64,000 nt of DNA, from assembly GCF_014851395.1 (NCBI RefSeq), contig NW_024041150.1, forward strand, positions 1,178,001 to 1,242,000. Direction: 5' to 3'. Positions 18,401 to 29,679 of this stretch are shown here, piece after piece. The notes beneath the pieces are model-generated. The model was not told the DNA's origin and searched no databases. It saw only the letters and a program-made list of their open reading frames with translations. Origin of the DNA: Micropterus salmoides. Taxonomy: Eukaryota > Chordata > Actinopteri > Centrarchiformes > Centrarchidae. Each line of letters starts with the position of its first letter. Within the stretch, counting starts at the first letter, position 1. Both the position numbers and the translations under genes were made by a program.

Positions 18401-18630
18401 TGCTGACGTTAGTGGCATAGATCAACCTTAATGGGACAAATGCGAACACTTACAGCGGCGGCAAGGCCCTGATAGCTTCACCGCTAACGTGCATATGTCC
18501 GTTAGCACGTCAGCTAACGCTAAACACCGACATGCTAACTCAAGTTAGTTTGTACCTCAATTATCTTTTCCTTTTTCTTCTCTTGAGTTTTTTTATTCCC
18601 CGCGGGTGCGGCGGGTTTCTTCGGAGGCAT
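9439..18630 (-). CDS. zc3h15: zinc finger CCCH domain-containing protein 15 (DRG family regulatory protein 1), complete
   Basis: Eleven coding exons, in transcript order: 18630-18556, 16838-16737, 16479-16377, 16209-16057, 14852-14761, 13290-13108, 12329-12249, 11998-11933, 11808-11698, 9931-9793 and 9626-9439. They join in frame to 430 residues; the human protein has 426. The start MPPKK is followed by a Lys-rich N-terminus. CCCH finger 1 spans residues 102-120 (C-x7-C-x5-C-x3-H) and finger 2 residues 177-206 (C-x17-C-x6-C-x3-H, with KYGWFWVCPGGG). Next come the charged DRG1-binding region (residues about 210-300, with FLAWKKRKRQEK), an acidic linker, and a Gly/Glu-rich tail ending VPVDENLFTGEDLEEL. 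In vertebrates the protein binds and stabilises the GTPase DRG1 and associates with polysomes in the cytoplasm. All eight zinc ligands are present and all introns are GT-AG, so the gene looks intact. Confidence 0.97.
9932..11697 (-). other. zc3h15 intron between coding exons 9 and 10
   Basis: The intron is 1.77 kb and AT-rich, with scattered taattaa motifs near 10660-10720. No additional exon, RNA gene or clear repeat is recognised. Confidence 0.6.
12130..12193. repeat. dispersed percomorph repeat in a zc3h15 intron
   Basis: The segments caagtccattttatttatag, agcccaatatcacaaat and aatttgcctcaggggcct match a short repeat I recognise as very abundant in percomorph fish. It supports the taxonomic placement. 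Confidence 0.6.
13291..14760 (-). other. zc3h15 intron between coding exons 5 and 6
   Basis: Intron of 1.47 kb. The stretch 13850-13960 is relatively GC-rich and may be part of an old repeat, but I cannot assign it. No exon-like segment is supported. Confidence 0.5.
14853..16056 (-). other. zc3h15 intron between coding exons 4 and 5
   Basis: AT-rich intron of 1.2 kb with no recognisable feature. Confidence 0.6.
16839..18555 (-). other. zc3h15 intron 1
   Basis: Intron of 1.7 kb. Bases 17361-17445 hold a repeat fragment (see separate entry). The promoter-proximal part, 18230-18540, is enriched in CpG and 'gctaac/gttagc' motifs. No exon is seen. Confidence 0.6.
17361..17445. repeat. hAT-type repeat fragment (gggctgggcgatatgg family)
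   Basis: Starts agggctgggcgatatggcc and contains ttatcacg and attatcacgataaatg, an arrangement I recognise from dispersed fish MITEs. Only one end is preserved. Confidence 0.5.
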
Positions 18631-18800
18631 GTCGGCTCAGGTATAGCTGTGTACAAACGGGAAATATTTATTTTAATGTGGCGTCTCTGCTGGGAAGTCA
18701 GCTCCACATTCCCCGGTCGTTGCTAGCAGCACAGCAGCAACGGCGCTCTCTTTAGGCCACATGTGAGTTGTTGATGTTCTGTGGCGTCATCGCGCAGCAC
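18631..18800 (-). promoter_or_regulatory. zc3h15 5' UTR and promoter region
   Basis: The region upstream of the ATG is more GC- and CpG-rich (ggcgtctc, cggcgctc, ggcgtcatcgcgc) than its surroundings. No TATA box sits at a convincing distance, as expected for a housekeeping gene. A transcription start around 18690-18760 is a guess from composition. No gene is seen in divergent orientation. Confidence 0.4.
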
Positions 18801-18895
18801 GAAGAGCATGACGGTTAATGTAGTATATAGAAAAAAACGATGTTTTCTAGCTAAGTATGATATAAACTTAACAAAGTCAGAGTTATTTATTTGCA

Positions 18896-19020
18896 GTGTT
18901 GGGGAGTAACTAGTTACATGTAATTTAGTTACGTAATTTAATTACAAAATAAATATAATTGTAGCCTAATCGGTTACAGTTACTGGGATAAAATGTGTAA
19001 TAGTAAAAAATAAAAGTACA
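18896..19020. repeat. hAT-type repeat fragment (cagtgttggggagtaact family)
   Basis: Begins gcagtgttggggagtaacta and continues with repeated gttac/gtaac motifs. This belongs with the group of fish repeats built from 'gtaac/gttac' runs. Related sequence occurs at 32510-32670 and, more weakly, at 49035-49195. Confidence 0.55.
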
Positions 19021-19229
19021 GTACTTATGAAAATGGGGTTTACATCTGAATGTTTTCTCTAAAAAGCAATATGTGTGTGTGTGTGTATTTACTCCAGCAT
19101 CCTTCACTTTTTTCTTTAAAAAAGTATATATATCTATGAATAATGTAAGAAGAAAGCAAACAAAGAGTGCAGACATCCTAAATCAAAAAAATGAAAATGT
19201 CCAGATTGTGCCCAAAATGTCAATATTGT

Positions 19230-19245
19230 GTTTATTATTATTATT

Positions 19246-19278
<33 letters not shown>

Positions 19279-19281
19279 ATT
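19230..19281. repeat. (TTA)n(TTG)n microsatellite
   Basis: Tandem tta units pass into about ten ttg units, inside the 3' end of the dead Tc1 transposase. Homopolymeric Leu, Val or Asn reading frames here are artefacts. Confidence 0.9.
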
Positions 19282-20202
19282 TCCCAGCACTGCCTTAACC
19301 CTCTTGGGCATGGAGTTCACCAGAGCTTCACAGGTTACCACTGGAGTCCTCTTCCACTCCTCCATGACGACACCACGGAGCTGGTGGATGTTAGAGACCT
19401 TGCGCTCCTCCACCTTCCTTCTGTTTGAGGACGCCCCACTGATGCTCAATAGGGTTTAGGTCTGGAGACATGCTTGGCCAGTTCATCACCTTTACCCTCA
19501 GCTTCTTTAGCAAGGCAGTGGTCGTCTTGGAGGTGTGTTTGGGGCCGTTATCATGTTGGAATACTGCCCTGCAGCCCAGTCTCCGAAGGGAGGGGATCCT
19601 GCTCTGCTTCAGTATGTCACAGTACATGTTGGCATTCATGGTTCCCTCAATGAACTGTTGCTCCCCAGTGGCAGCAGCACTCATGCAGTCTCAGATCGTG
19701 ACACTCGCACCACTATGCTTGAATGTAGGCAAGACACACCTCCTCAACTGGTTGCCGCCACACATGCTTGACACCATCTGAACCAAATAAGTTTATCTTG
19801 GTGTCATCAGACCACAGGACATGGTTCCAGTTGTCCATGTCCTTAGTCTGCTTGTCTTCAGTAAACTGTTTGCGGGCTTTCTTGTGCATCATCTTTAGAA
19901 GAGGCTTCCTTCTGGGACGACAGCCATGCAGACTAATTTGATGCAGTGAGCAGCATATGGTCTGAGCACTGACAGGCAGACCCCCACCCCTTCAACCTCT
20001 GCAGCAGTGCTGGTAGCACTCATATTTTTATTTCCCAAAGACAACCTCTGGATATGACGCTGAGCGCATGCACTCAACTTCATTGGTCGACCATGGCGAG
20101 GCCTCTTCTGAGTGGAACCTGTCCTATTGAACCACTGTATGGTCTTGGCCACCGTGCTGCAGCTCAGTTTCACAGTCTTGGCAATCTTCTTATAGCCTAG
20201 GC

Positions 20203-20617
20203 CAGGGGTTTTCAAAGACTGAGACTGCGGGCTTCCGCTCAGACAAAGCTTGGGAAACGGTACCCCCGGCAACCACATCTTTACTTTATTTGGTAAGCTT
20301 TACTCAATTCCTGGATGCCTATGGGGTCATGGTTATATTATTTGTGCTGTTTGACATAAGTTCTGACTGCACCAAATAGTCATAAAAAGGTCTGTCCTAA
20401 GGCATTTATTAGTTTCTGGCTCTGATGGGGAGGAAACAGTTCCCAACAACTATTGTATCTCTGAACTCTCACACATGTAGGCTACTCTATGTGATCTCCT
20501 TTTGATAACTAATGCAATAACTAATGCAATATTTTTTCACTTCCATTCACTAAGGCTCCCCTGAAACTGTTTGGGAGCCCCCTGAGGGAGGCCCGCTTCA
20601 CACTTTGAAAACCCCTG
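20203..20617. mobile_element. hAT-type MITE inserted in the Tc1 transposase
   Basis: A 415-bp element with a perfect 15-bp terminal inverted repeat, CAGGGGTTTTCAAAG. It is flanked by gcctaggc (20195-20202) and ccctaggc (20618-20625), an 8-bp target duplication matching at 7 of 8 bases. The 'CAGGGGTTYTCAAAS' end and 8-bp duplication are typical of hAT elements. It has no coding capacity. Removing it and one target copy would rejoin the two parts of the transposase, so it arrived after the Tc1. Confidence 0.9.
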
Positions 20618-20960
20618 CCCTAGGCCATCTTTATGTAGAGCAACAATTCTTTTTTTCAGATCCTCAGAGAGTGCTTTGCTATGAGGGGCCATGTTGAACT
20701 TCCAGTGACCAGTATGAGGGAGTATGAGAGCTATAACACCAAATATTACAAATCTGCTCTCTATTTGCACCTGAGACCTTGTAACACTAATGAGTCACAT
20801 GACACTGAGGAGTGAAAATGGCTAATTGGGCCCAATTTGGACATTTTCACTTAGGGGTGTACTCACTTTTGTTGCCAGCAGTTTAGACATTAATGGCTGT
20901 GTGACGTGTTATTTTGAGGGGACAGCAAATTTACACTGTTATACAAGCTGTACACTCACT

Positions 20961-23490
20961 AGCAAAGTGTTGTTCTTCAGTGTTGTCACATGAAAATATA
21001 TAGTTATATATTTATAAAAATTTGTGAGGGGTGTATTAATATTATATATTTCTGGTTTGAACAACATGTTTCCTGGAAACGGTGTGCAACGTGTGTTCAG
21101 CGGTGAAGCCACTTCGCGTTTTTGACCGGAGAGCAGGGAAGCCAATGTTGGTCCTATTTAGTACATGGTTACTTCTTATTGGCACCAGGGTCTACTGTGA
21201 ATGTGCAGTATAAGATGCACTTTAATGATGTAGAGCAACGGCAGAAAAACACTAGTAGCTGTGTGGCTGCGCCAAAAAAGTCTTGTGGTTCAGTGTGTCG
21301 ATCTGACTTGGACTGTGACTTTAATTAGCCCACCTAAGGCTTACTTGCCAAAGACCAACGTAGCATCACCAGTGGCTGAATAGGTTATATAGATTCCCCC
21401 AAGAGCTTCTCCTCTAAACAATGCGGTTACATATCTCATGTGCGATGGGATGTCGCAGGGTCGTTTTTGGACCTACATAGAACCCTCCGTGGAGGCTTTG
21501 GTTAGCTTCACTGTTTGAACTCTCACTTACCCCCTTGTAGGTAGGCCTACTCTTGAACTGTACAGCAAGTGGAGGGTTTCTCTCAGGTTCTGCTATAATT
21601 TCATTGTAGTTTTGGTATTTAGCAGCCAGGTGTCAGTGTTGCAATATCTGACAGTTGAGGCGAGACATTACAGATGAGAAAGGCAATGACTAGTTTAGTG
21701 GTCAGGTATAACCACAACATATCCAACATAAATCCTTAGAGAACACAGAATTGATATCAGACTGAGAACAAGAATAAGAAACACAGTCCTTAGAAGCAAT
21801 TGGCTGACTACTAGCACCTGAACAGAAACTCAATCTAGGTGACAAAGGGGAAAAAATTACCAACTATGTCAAGTGTCTGCAGATTCACAGCGCGCCTTAG
21901 AACTGATTGACGAGTAGCAGCCAAATGATGAAGACAAGCGATTCAGAAATCATGGCTTATGGGAGTCCAGAGAAGTTGGAAATGATTGAATGAATGATTT
22001 AGGAGGAGTTTACACAAATAGCCTACACGATTAAGAAAATTCAATAGGCTGCAGAATTCTGTGTTGCAGAAATTAATGTTCTAGTGTCATCTCGTACCAA
22101 GAAATCATGGGAGGGAAAAGGAATTGTGCTTTTATGATAGGCGGTTTACAAAAACTGAAAACATAAAAAACGTCATTACAGAGCCACCATCTGGTCAGTG
22201 GGCATATGACCGTTTTATTAGCATTTTGCCTCTGTTTAATAGTTTGATTATATAGACTGCTGGTCAATTAGGACCCCCCTGGTGTGGCTTTTACTGCCTG
22301 AATATTGGATGAAATTTTGACCTATCGGGAAACCTTGAGCTCAAAGTGCCTCTGGGGAAAATAAGGGGAGAGCAGAAAAAGAAGAACAACAACCTGTGTA
22401 ACAACAAGGCTGCAGTCCCTTTGTGTTGGAACAAACTCATTTTTTGTAACCAGAAGCAGGAGATCGTGTCATGGCTGCAGGGGGCGGAGAGCCGACCAGC
22501 AGTGATTTTACCGCTTCAGCTGCTGATTCCACTTGATTTAATTAGATTTCACTTTAAGTTACTAATGTGATTTCATTTGGCACATTTGACATTTGCGGCC
22601 TTCATCCACACCCTGTCCCAGTTTGTCACATAGTTCACTGTTCAAGATGTGTGTGTGTGTGTGTGTCGTCCAGCTAACTACGGCGCAGTCACAAGCCAAA
22701 ATGGGTCACACACGCCTGCTCCTTTTGGGCTCTCATTTGCTCTCGTGTGTTTTAATGAGCCTTGGTTTTAAGGGACAACATTTACTTAGTTTGGGTGCCC
22801 ACATAATGGGAGTACGAGTAGTGTGCTTTAATGAGTCCCACAGTGAGACAATGAATTTACTCTAGTAACAGCATCCTTGGCTACAAACATGTCATGAAGC
22901 CATGTGTTAGTATCCTTTCTGCTGACTGTGTGTCTGCTCTCCGATGCAACTTTATTTCATTCTGATGTGGAGGTATTTATTTATAACACATTTGTCATAC
23001 ACGATGCCCTCACACCATGCAGATCAGTTAGCTGGAGAATGCGTTCTGCGTCTATGATAACCTATATTGACACAACTCTGACTGCATGGCTGAAGGCTGG
23101 ATTTTAAGACAACAGAGGTGGGTAATATTGCCTCGAGCAAACTTTCTCTCTGTGTTTCTCTCCTTCTCCCACTCCCTCTTTCTCTTGTACTGTGAGGATC
23201 TTTGTGTTAGTGAGAGCAGTCTAATAAATCACTATGTCTTGGTACATGACAATTTTCCCCCTATAACTGCCTTCTTCATATTCATACAAACATCGATCTT
23301 TTGCGCAGAGGGCATGCATGTCATGTGCACACACACAAACACAACCACACACGAGAATGCACTTGAATCCACTAACGCCTGCAGATGGAAGGAAAATATC
23401 TCCTGCCTAATTAGCAAAGCACAACAGTTGAGCTTCTTCCCGTGGTATTGCAGAAAACTTGACACCACACAACCTATCCTAGTCCAATTT
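20961..23490. other. intergenic DNA without recognised genes
   Basis: About 2.5 kb of mixed-composition sequence. A short (GT)n lies at 22648-22666. No splice-bounded exon with family resemblance and no known repeat is recognised; 21070-21540 is less AT-rich than its surroundings and could be an unrecognised old element. Confidence 0.5.
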
Positions 23491-23499
23491 TTCTGAGGC

Positions 23500-23700
23500 A
23501 GTAATCGAAAAGGGTCCTGGTATTCAGTCTAGCTCGGCCTCCTCCTGCTTCCAAGGACACACTGCAGCACCTTGTCTGCACTGCTGACTGCTGAGCGGGT
23601 CATCGGCTGTCAGCTGCTCCCCATCAAGGAGCTGCATGACACCAGGGGCAAAGAAAAGGGCAGGAAAGATTGCCTCCAACCAGGCCCACCCTGGCAGCTA
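23500..23700 (+). pseudogene. LINE fragment: C-terminal end of a non-LTR retrotransposon ORF2
   Basis: In broken frames it reads DTLQHLVCTAD, then after a frameshift RVIGCQLLPIKELHDTRGK. This resembles the segment after the reverse transcriptase domain in fish LINEs of the L2/Rex-like group. It ends near an A-rich stretch at 23703. No function. Confidence 0.5.
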
Positions 23701-24739
23701 CCTGCTAAAAAAGAAAAACATAAAACTTGACTGTGGGTGGGAAAGAAAGTGTACTGCTGCATAACCACCCAGACCTCCCATCTTCTTACCGGCTTCTTTG
23801 CCGCACACCGCTGAGATCCGATCAGTCTGTGATGCTCCTTGCAATCCAGAACTGTTTTTTTTGTGCAGTTGTTGTAATTTCCTCTTTTTCACCCCCTTTT
23901 TTCATGCGAATCCCACTTTCCCCTCAACCTGCCTTGTTTGCATTTACTTCACATGATGATTTCCCACAACCCCAAGAGAGCAGGCTTGAACTTGTTGCAT
24001 TTAGCTTGGTGTTTTATGTTCAGGTAATGAGCAATAGCAGGAGCGGGAGTGATAGTGACAGCAAGAGAACACGTTTTTTCATCCCAGAAAAGGAAGAATC
24101 GTATCCTTGATAACACAACTCATCTGCTGGATATATTGTACTCCGGTCCCCAGAGGATACTGTCGGTGGAGAGATTTTTGTGTGTTCCTCCTCTCTTGGT
24201 GGATTTCTTTCTCCCTGTGTGACGGTTAAAAGTCTGTGCACAATGAAGAGTCTAGAAAGGAGCGCTTTGCTCAATAATCCTGAGGGACTGACACCAAAAC
24301 AAGATGTTTAGCCTACTGTTGATATTTTAGAGAATTTAGTGCTGCATTGTGGTCCTTTTTACTTTTTTTATAGCATTGTAGCTGCACTGGAAATATCTCG
24401 TAATATCCACAGTTATAGAGTTAGAATTTGAGATTCTTTTTCCACTTGCTATTTTTAAACAATGTTAAACTGTTCCCAGGAGGATTTTTCCTTTAACTAG
24501 ATGTCCCATTATTCACTCACTGCAAAATGTCTAGACTCCTCACAACTGAATAGAGCTGTTTGTAAAGCTTATTACTGCCAGTCACAAGTGCTACCACCAA
24601 TTCATTTTGGTGGATGCACCGGCAGCACTGATGACTGAGTTTGTTTTTTTATTGCAGTATATTCAGCTATTGACTCCCTGCAGGGTTTTATCAGCTCATT
24701 CTCGTCTGCGTAGCAATGTTGGTTGTTTTTTTCACATTT

Positions 24740-24885
24740 TACTTGTGTTCCTTTATTTTATTGCATTCCTACTATGCTTTTTTATTGTGTATTTCAATTT
24801 CATTATTTTATTGTTGACTCCATCTGCAAACCATATTCATCTCGTGGGACAATAAAGATTGAACTGAACTGCACTGAGTCAGGGA
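24740..24885 (+). repeat. LINE-like 3' tail
   Basis: The pattern of T-rich DNA, attgttgactcc, then tcgtgggacaataaagattg and aactgaactgcactga matches a 3' tail seen on many fish non-LTR retrotransposons. It may be the end of the element whose ORF2 remnant lies at 23500-23700, but the intervening 1 kb is not clearly LINE. Confidence 0.45.
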
Positions 24886-25059
24886 CTGAGTGGAGGGCAA
24901 TGCTATACTGGCAGATAGCTGGAAACGATAGGAACATTAACAAAGAAAGTAATAACATAAGAGCTGCTGGAAAACAAGCTCACAACTAGGTCCATTTTGT
25001 AATGGGGCATTTGAACATATCACATTATCTGCCTCAGCAGATGGAATCAACATTGATGA

Positions 25060-25150
25060 GTCCTTAAAGAAAAAATGAAATGACAACAACATTGTCAAAC
25101 TCTGCTGATGAAGATCATGTGATATGATCAAAAGCTCCAGAACTGCAACA
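25060..25150. repeat. dispersed repeat (gaagatcatgtgatatgatc family), copy 1
   Basis: The core ctctgctgatgaagatcatg, tgatatgatcaaaagctcca recurs 1 kb away at 26095-26165. I recognise the wording as a dispersed fish repeat. Confidence 0.55.
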
Positions 25151-25879
25151 AAACAGACATTTTCTCAACCTCTGAACTTTAAACCTCATCACGAGGCATT
25201 TCTAATGTCTAACGTGTTTTTATTCTTTGCATAAGAAACAGTAGAAAGCTAAATTATACATGGCCACGATGGTTCCACACGTCTGAATCACTGTCAACAT
25301 CTTTGATTCTTTCAGAGATTAAAATAGGTCTGGTGTTGTGCTCCATTTAGCCGCTTATAATGTAGCGGCAAGGGAGGGAAAACCCACTTAAAATGGGTGC
25401 AGGCAGCATACGAGACAGCAGGTATGATGCTGAATCTCAGTCAACTGATAATCAAACAACAGCAGGTAGTGGAGATGTTGTAGTGAACTTTAATTTCATC
25501 TTTTCAGAGCTTGGCACAGACAATCCAGCGCCTTTTCCATTTGGATTCTGCCATGACAATCTACCTGAAAATGTGTCTTCACAATGATGTTGACACGTGA
25601 TATTTTGTTAACAATCACCTTCAAATTGAATTTGGCACCTGTGCAAGTGTAAATCTTTTCCACTTGGCACTGGAATAGCCAAGCCAATCAGAGCTTTGTA
25701 GACAGGATCAAGAACAGGGAAATCATCTTCCTGTGCCAGAGCAAGAAAAACTTTCCATGCATTCAGCGCAGCTGCACAGGTCACTGTAGGTCAACTTACA
25801 CGAATAACTTGTCAGGGTCATGAGATATAATTAACAGCTCCAGAACGGCTACTACTGTCCTGTTTTACCCTGTTTTTTA

Positions 25880-26015
25880 TCCTATTTTTATAATGTGTTT
25901 TATTTTTTCAATTTCCCTGTGTTGCTTTTATGTCTGATGTAAAGCACTTTGAATTGCCTTGTTGTTGAAATGTGCTATCCAAATAAACTTGCCTTTCCCT
26001 GCCTTGCCTTACTAA
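25880..26015 (+). repeat. LINE/SINE 3' tail ending in ccttgcctt repeats
   Basis: Contains gtaaagcactttgaattgcc and aaatgtgctatccaaataaa, followed by tandem ccttgcctt, the classic fish non-LTR tail. A related tail is at 47085-47178. Confidence 0.6.
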
Positions 26016-26094
26016 ATGGAGAGTGTGGTGAGATTGAGAATGTGAGATTGATGAGTTCGTAAAGTCCTCAGGAATAAAATGGAAATGTGATTTG

Positions 26095-26165
26095 ATTCCA
26101 CAACGAACTCCATCTGCTGAGGAAGATCATGTGAAATGCTCAAAAGTTCCAATAAAGATACTGAA
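26095..26165. repeat. dispersed repeat (gaagatcatgtgatatgatc family), copy 2
   Basis: Contains ccatctgctgaggaagatca and tgtgaaatgctcaaaagttc, a diverged second copy of the repeat at 25060-25150. Confidence 0.55.
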
Positions 26166-26612
26166 TGCAAATTGTGAGGAGATTAGTTAGAAATATAATA
26201 ACCCATACAGGGCAAAAAAACCCAAAACTGCATACATGTAAACAATAAATATATGATTAACTTTCAGTGATGGGGTATCCCCCATATGAGCCGTTAGTCA
26301 AGACTATGAGAGTCTCGTCTAGATTAGATTGTGTCTGACAGATAACTAAGTGTCTTCACATTAAAAATGTATATGTTGTCTCACTGTTGCAATGCAGCCC
26401 TCTTTCATTATTGATACCAAAAGACACAGTTAAGGATCATGCACCAAAAACTGACGAGCACCCTCTTGTGCAGATGGATTTGGCAAAAAACACATTTTTA
26501 AAATGCTTCAGGAAGATGGAAAAAAGGTCACATAGAATAGTTATACTATTCAAATCTTAGACCAGACTTAAAGAAAAGCATAAGACTTTCATTCTCAAAT
26601 TATACATCTACC

Positions 26613-26616
<4 letters not shown>

Positions 26617-26658
<42 letters not shown>
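26617..26658. repeat. (TA)n microsatellite
   Basis: About 20 TA units followed by a short GT run. Confidence 0.9.
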
Positions 26659-26666
<8 letters not shown>

Positions 26667-27423
26667 ATATGTATATTACGCCCACCAGCAGATGATTGCT
26701 CGCAGTAGCTCAGTACTATTACTACCAGAGTTAAGAGTCATGTCACGTTTGTTCTGCAAATTGTTACAATTTAGGGACTTAATAAAGTGTGATTCTGAAA
26801 TATTAACAGATGAATTTCAGACAGTAAAGACAAATTTATTGCAGCTTGAAATGAAACCTGTAAATCAGTTTCAGTTCCATGACTGAGGCTCTTGTTATTG
26901 CCAATAAAACAATACAGATGAACATTTCACCTGCTGTCATTCACAGCTTGTCGGAGCCTTGCAGGCATGCCTGCATTTTAATAACCTTTTGTTTTTATTA
27001 AAGCAACATGGAAGATAATTTATACACATAGACTGTTAGTTCAAACTTTAAATAACTAAAGGGAATCATCCCTTTCTGAAGTCCAGTCACGAACGGCGTA
27101 CAGCTCAACTCAAACTATTTTGATTAGAGTTGAAATGAACTCTGCTTTAATGATCTGAGCGTTTCAGTTGAGATTTGCAATCAGCTAAATGGCTCAATTT
27201 AGAACAACTGAAATAAACCAAATAATTAATTTGGAGACATTGGAAAAGCGCAGAAAGATTAATTTTGAAAGTGGCAAAGAAGTAAATGATTAATCTGAGC
27301 AGAAGTGGAAGGAGTTTAATGTTGAATGGAAGCAAGTGATTCATTCAGAGGAGTCAGTTCTATATGACTCTGAGCCAGTTTCATCCTGAAGTTAAAAATA
27401 GACTTTCTGTGGTTGAAGAAGAT

Positions 27424-27698
27424 CACACACACACACACACATACACACACACACACACACACAGATGTTGATACACACACTGTGGCCTAGCACGTGCACG
27501 CACGCACGCACACACACACACACACACGCAGGCACGCATGCACGCAGGGACCTCAAAACACCACAATTACAGTTTTCTGAACTCGCTTACACACACACAG
27601 ACTGTCACACTTTCTGTCACTAGCTCTCTTTTTTGTTCTTTCACTTGCTGACACACAAATACACACACACATGTTCACTGACACGCTCCCTCACGCTC

Positions 27699-27739
<41 letters not shown>

Positions 27740-28002
27740 CTCTCTCTCTCGCGCTCTGGCTCATGAATTAAAGAGCAGAGCTGGTCCAGGGGGAAGAAAT
27801 TATTCAGGCAGATCTGCTCTTTGACAGAGGAGTGGGAGGGAGGAGAGGAGAAGGAAGAGAGGGAGGGAGAAGGGTGGAAAAAGAAGAGGAATAAATAGGA
27901 GAGAGAAAACAGAAGAGAAGGGAAGAAAAAGGCCGTTAATAAGGAATGCACTGATTTGACACAGAGAGGCGATCAATGGCACGCTGTGTGTGTGTCTGTG
28001 TG

Positions 28003-28057
<55 letters not shown>

Positions 28058-28072
28058 GTGAGAGTGTGTTTC
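27424..28072. repeat. microsatellite cluster: (CA)n, polypurine tract, (GT)n
   Basis: In order: (CA)n 27424-27463, CA/CGCA-rich 27491-27540, (CA)n 27702-27734, (CT)n 27735-27751, a G/A-rich polypurine tract 27822-27932, and (GT)n 27985-28072. His-Thr or Cys-Val reading frames across these tracts are artefacts. Confidence 0.9.
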
Positions 28073-29129
28073 AGTTCTGTGTCTCCTCCTCTATGAGTGT
28101 GTGTGTTTGTGTGTACTTCTTCATTGATTGAGTGTGTGAAATGGATGTGGGAATGCATGTATCCATTTCTCTCAGAGTGTACATGTCCACGATTTGTATC
28201 TGTGTGAGCATTCAGATATATGTGTGTTTGTGTCCACGCCACAGGTGAAACAGGTGATAAAAGACATTTTCTGTCCAAGCTCCCTGATGAGGTGAAAATT
28301 AAAGGCACACTGATAAACCTGCAGAACATCTATCTAACCGCAGCACACAGGCGGGTCTATATTAAAAGCTAACTTCCAGCTTTGCTACTGCTCTGTTTAA
28401 TGGAAGGTCATAAAGTAGAGGTCTTAACTCGTGCAAAAAGAAGATCCCAATCTGAATTGTGAACAGCTGATCTGATTTGATCTGATCAAGAGCCTATAGG
28501 ATAAATAGACCCAATCTAATATATGGTCAACCTAAACAGACCCAAATCGACACAGACATGGCGTGGACTTGATTTACATTACTTGGACTCTAATCAGACT
28601 TGAATCACATGTCCAATGGCATTCAGGCCAAAAAAAGCCCGGCGTTACCACAACATGAGGGGCTGCGTTAGTGAGGGCAGGTATCGGTGAGACACAAACT
28701 CCAGTTTGAGGAACAGATGCACGAGTTTGAAGGCTTTTGAGTTTATAATACCATGAGACAGCTATCATATAGACAGTTTTTATATCTTTTGTTGTGAAAA
28801 TTGCAAAGTTAACAGCAGTAACACAACTTTCCTGTTAAAAAGATTGATTTGATTGGACTCTGCAGAATTTTGTCAGATGACATCGTGTTGTATTGCGACA
28901 AAAGTTGAGCCTGGTCCCTCAGTCTCCCTCAAGTTGGGCAGCAAGACAGTCCCTGTCTCTTTCTCTTTTGAGAGGTCATTTAGCTCTTTGAAATCTGAGA
29001 TTACAGAGTTAAAGTAGACTAAATGTTCCTTATTTTATTGACTGTTTTTACATTGTAGGAGGAAGTGCATCTCTGTCTCGGCCTCACCTGTCAGACACTG
29101 GCCATTTGTTCTGTATTATTTTGGGTATA
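28073..29129. other. intergenic DNA without recognised features
   Basis: No gene or repeat that I recognise. Confidence 0.5.
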
Positions 29130-29134
29130 TACAG

Positions 29135-29300
29135 ATGATTAACTTGAGTAAAAGTAACAATACCATAGTGTAAACATACTCTGTTACAAGTACAAGTCAA
29201 GCATTCCTGATAATACTTAAGCTAAAGTATGTATAGTAGTATCCAGAACATTTTCTTAAAGCGTCAAAAGTAAAAGTCCTCATCATGTAGAACAGATCTT
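29135..29300. repeat. dispersed fish MITE fragment (gttacaagtaaaagtcctgc family)
   Basis: Has gagtaaaagtaacaatacca, actctgttacaagtacaagt and gcgtcaaaagtaaaagtcct. This series of 'agtaaaagt' phrases is typical of a very common repeat in percomorph genomes. Diverged and incomplete. Confidence 0.55.
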
Positions 29301-29679
29301 GTCAGGGTTAAACTTTTATATATCATTGATATGTACCAATAACATCATGCAAAATAGTTGTACACATACTTATTATGCTGTTTTGTAGTTTAATCAATAA
29401 TCCTGCATCATATTTTATAAGGCGATCATATATTTTGTATGTAAAATGTAGCCTCCAAGTCCACCCACACAGGTGTTTTACCTTAATTAGAACTCTTCCA
29501 AGGACTGTGTGGGCACATACAAACTGAGATTGATTGGCAGCTCTCTCACAACCTCTGCTTATTATGTGGTACCCGGGTAAACTTTATTATTTCTATTAGT
29601 AGGCTACACAGCGTTTGAGACATAGCTGTAGTCTAGTTAGTATGTTTGGTGAAAGAGGGTACTACTCTGCTAAAGTGCA

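Larger units (their letters stand above)
19220..20692 (-). pseudogene. Tc1 transposase pseudogene
   Basis: Reading from 20692 downwards, the N-terminus MAPHSKALSEDLKKRIVALH is the DNA-binding helix-turn-helix start. It is cut by the 415-bp MITE, then resumes as YKKIAKTVKLSCSTVAKT. The catalytic part keeps WSDDTKINLFG (first Asp), FQHDNGPKHTS (second Asp) and PDLNPIEHQWG (Glu). The second Asp and the Glu are 34 residues apart, the DD34E spacing of Tc1. The three blocks lie in different frames, with frameshifts and a stop between them, and the MITE destroys the N-terminal domain. Non-functional. Confidence 0.88.
19140..20960 (-). mobile_element. dead Tc1/mariner-family transposon, split by a hAT MITE
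   Basis: The flanks of the transposase relic preserve Tc1 inverted-repeat sequence. On the right (20826-20960) are ggcccaatttggacattttc and gtactcacttttgttgccag; on the left (19140-19225) is a decayed inverse version, aaaatgtccagattgtgccc. The transposase between them reads on the minus strand. The left part has gained a TTA/TTG microsatellite at 19230-19281. The middle is interrupted at 20203-20617 by a separate MITE. This is a common Tc1 family of ray-finned fish and shows no sign of activity. Confidence 0.88.

Noticed and set aside
23727..24110. 127-codon frame ending SNSRSGSDSDSKRTRFFIPE
   Set aside because: The Ser/Asp-rich end looks protein-like, and 'tatgttcag' just upstream could be an acceptor. 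However, there is no recognisable family, no donor-linked partner exon, and LINE remnants lie on both sides.
27973..28329. 118-codon His-Thr-rich frame (and similar frames around CA/GT tracts at 39.7 and 58.3 kb)
   Set aside because: Microsatellite artefact, with no splice or coding evidence.
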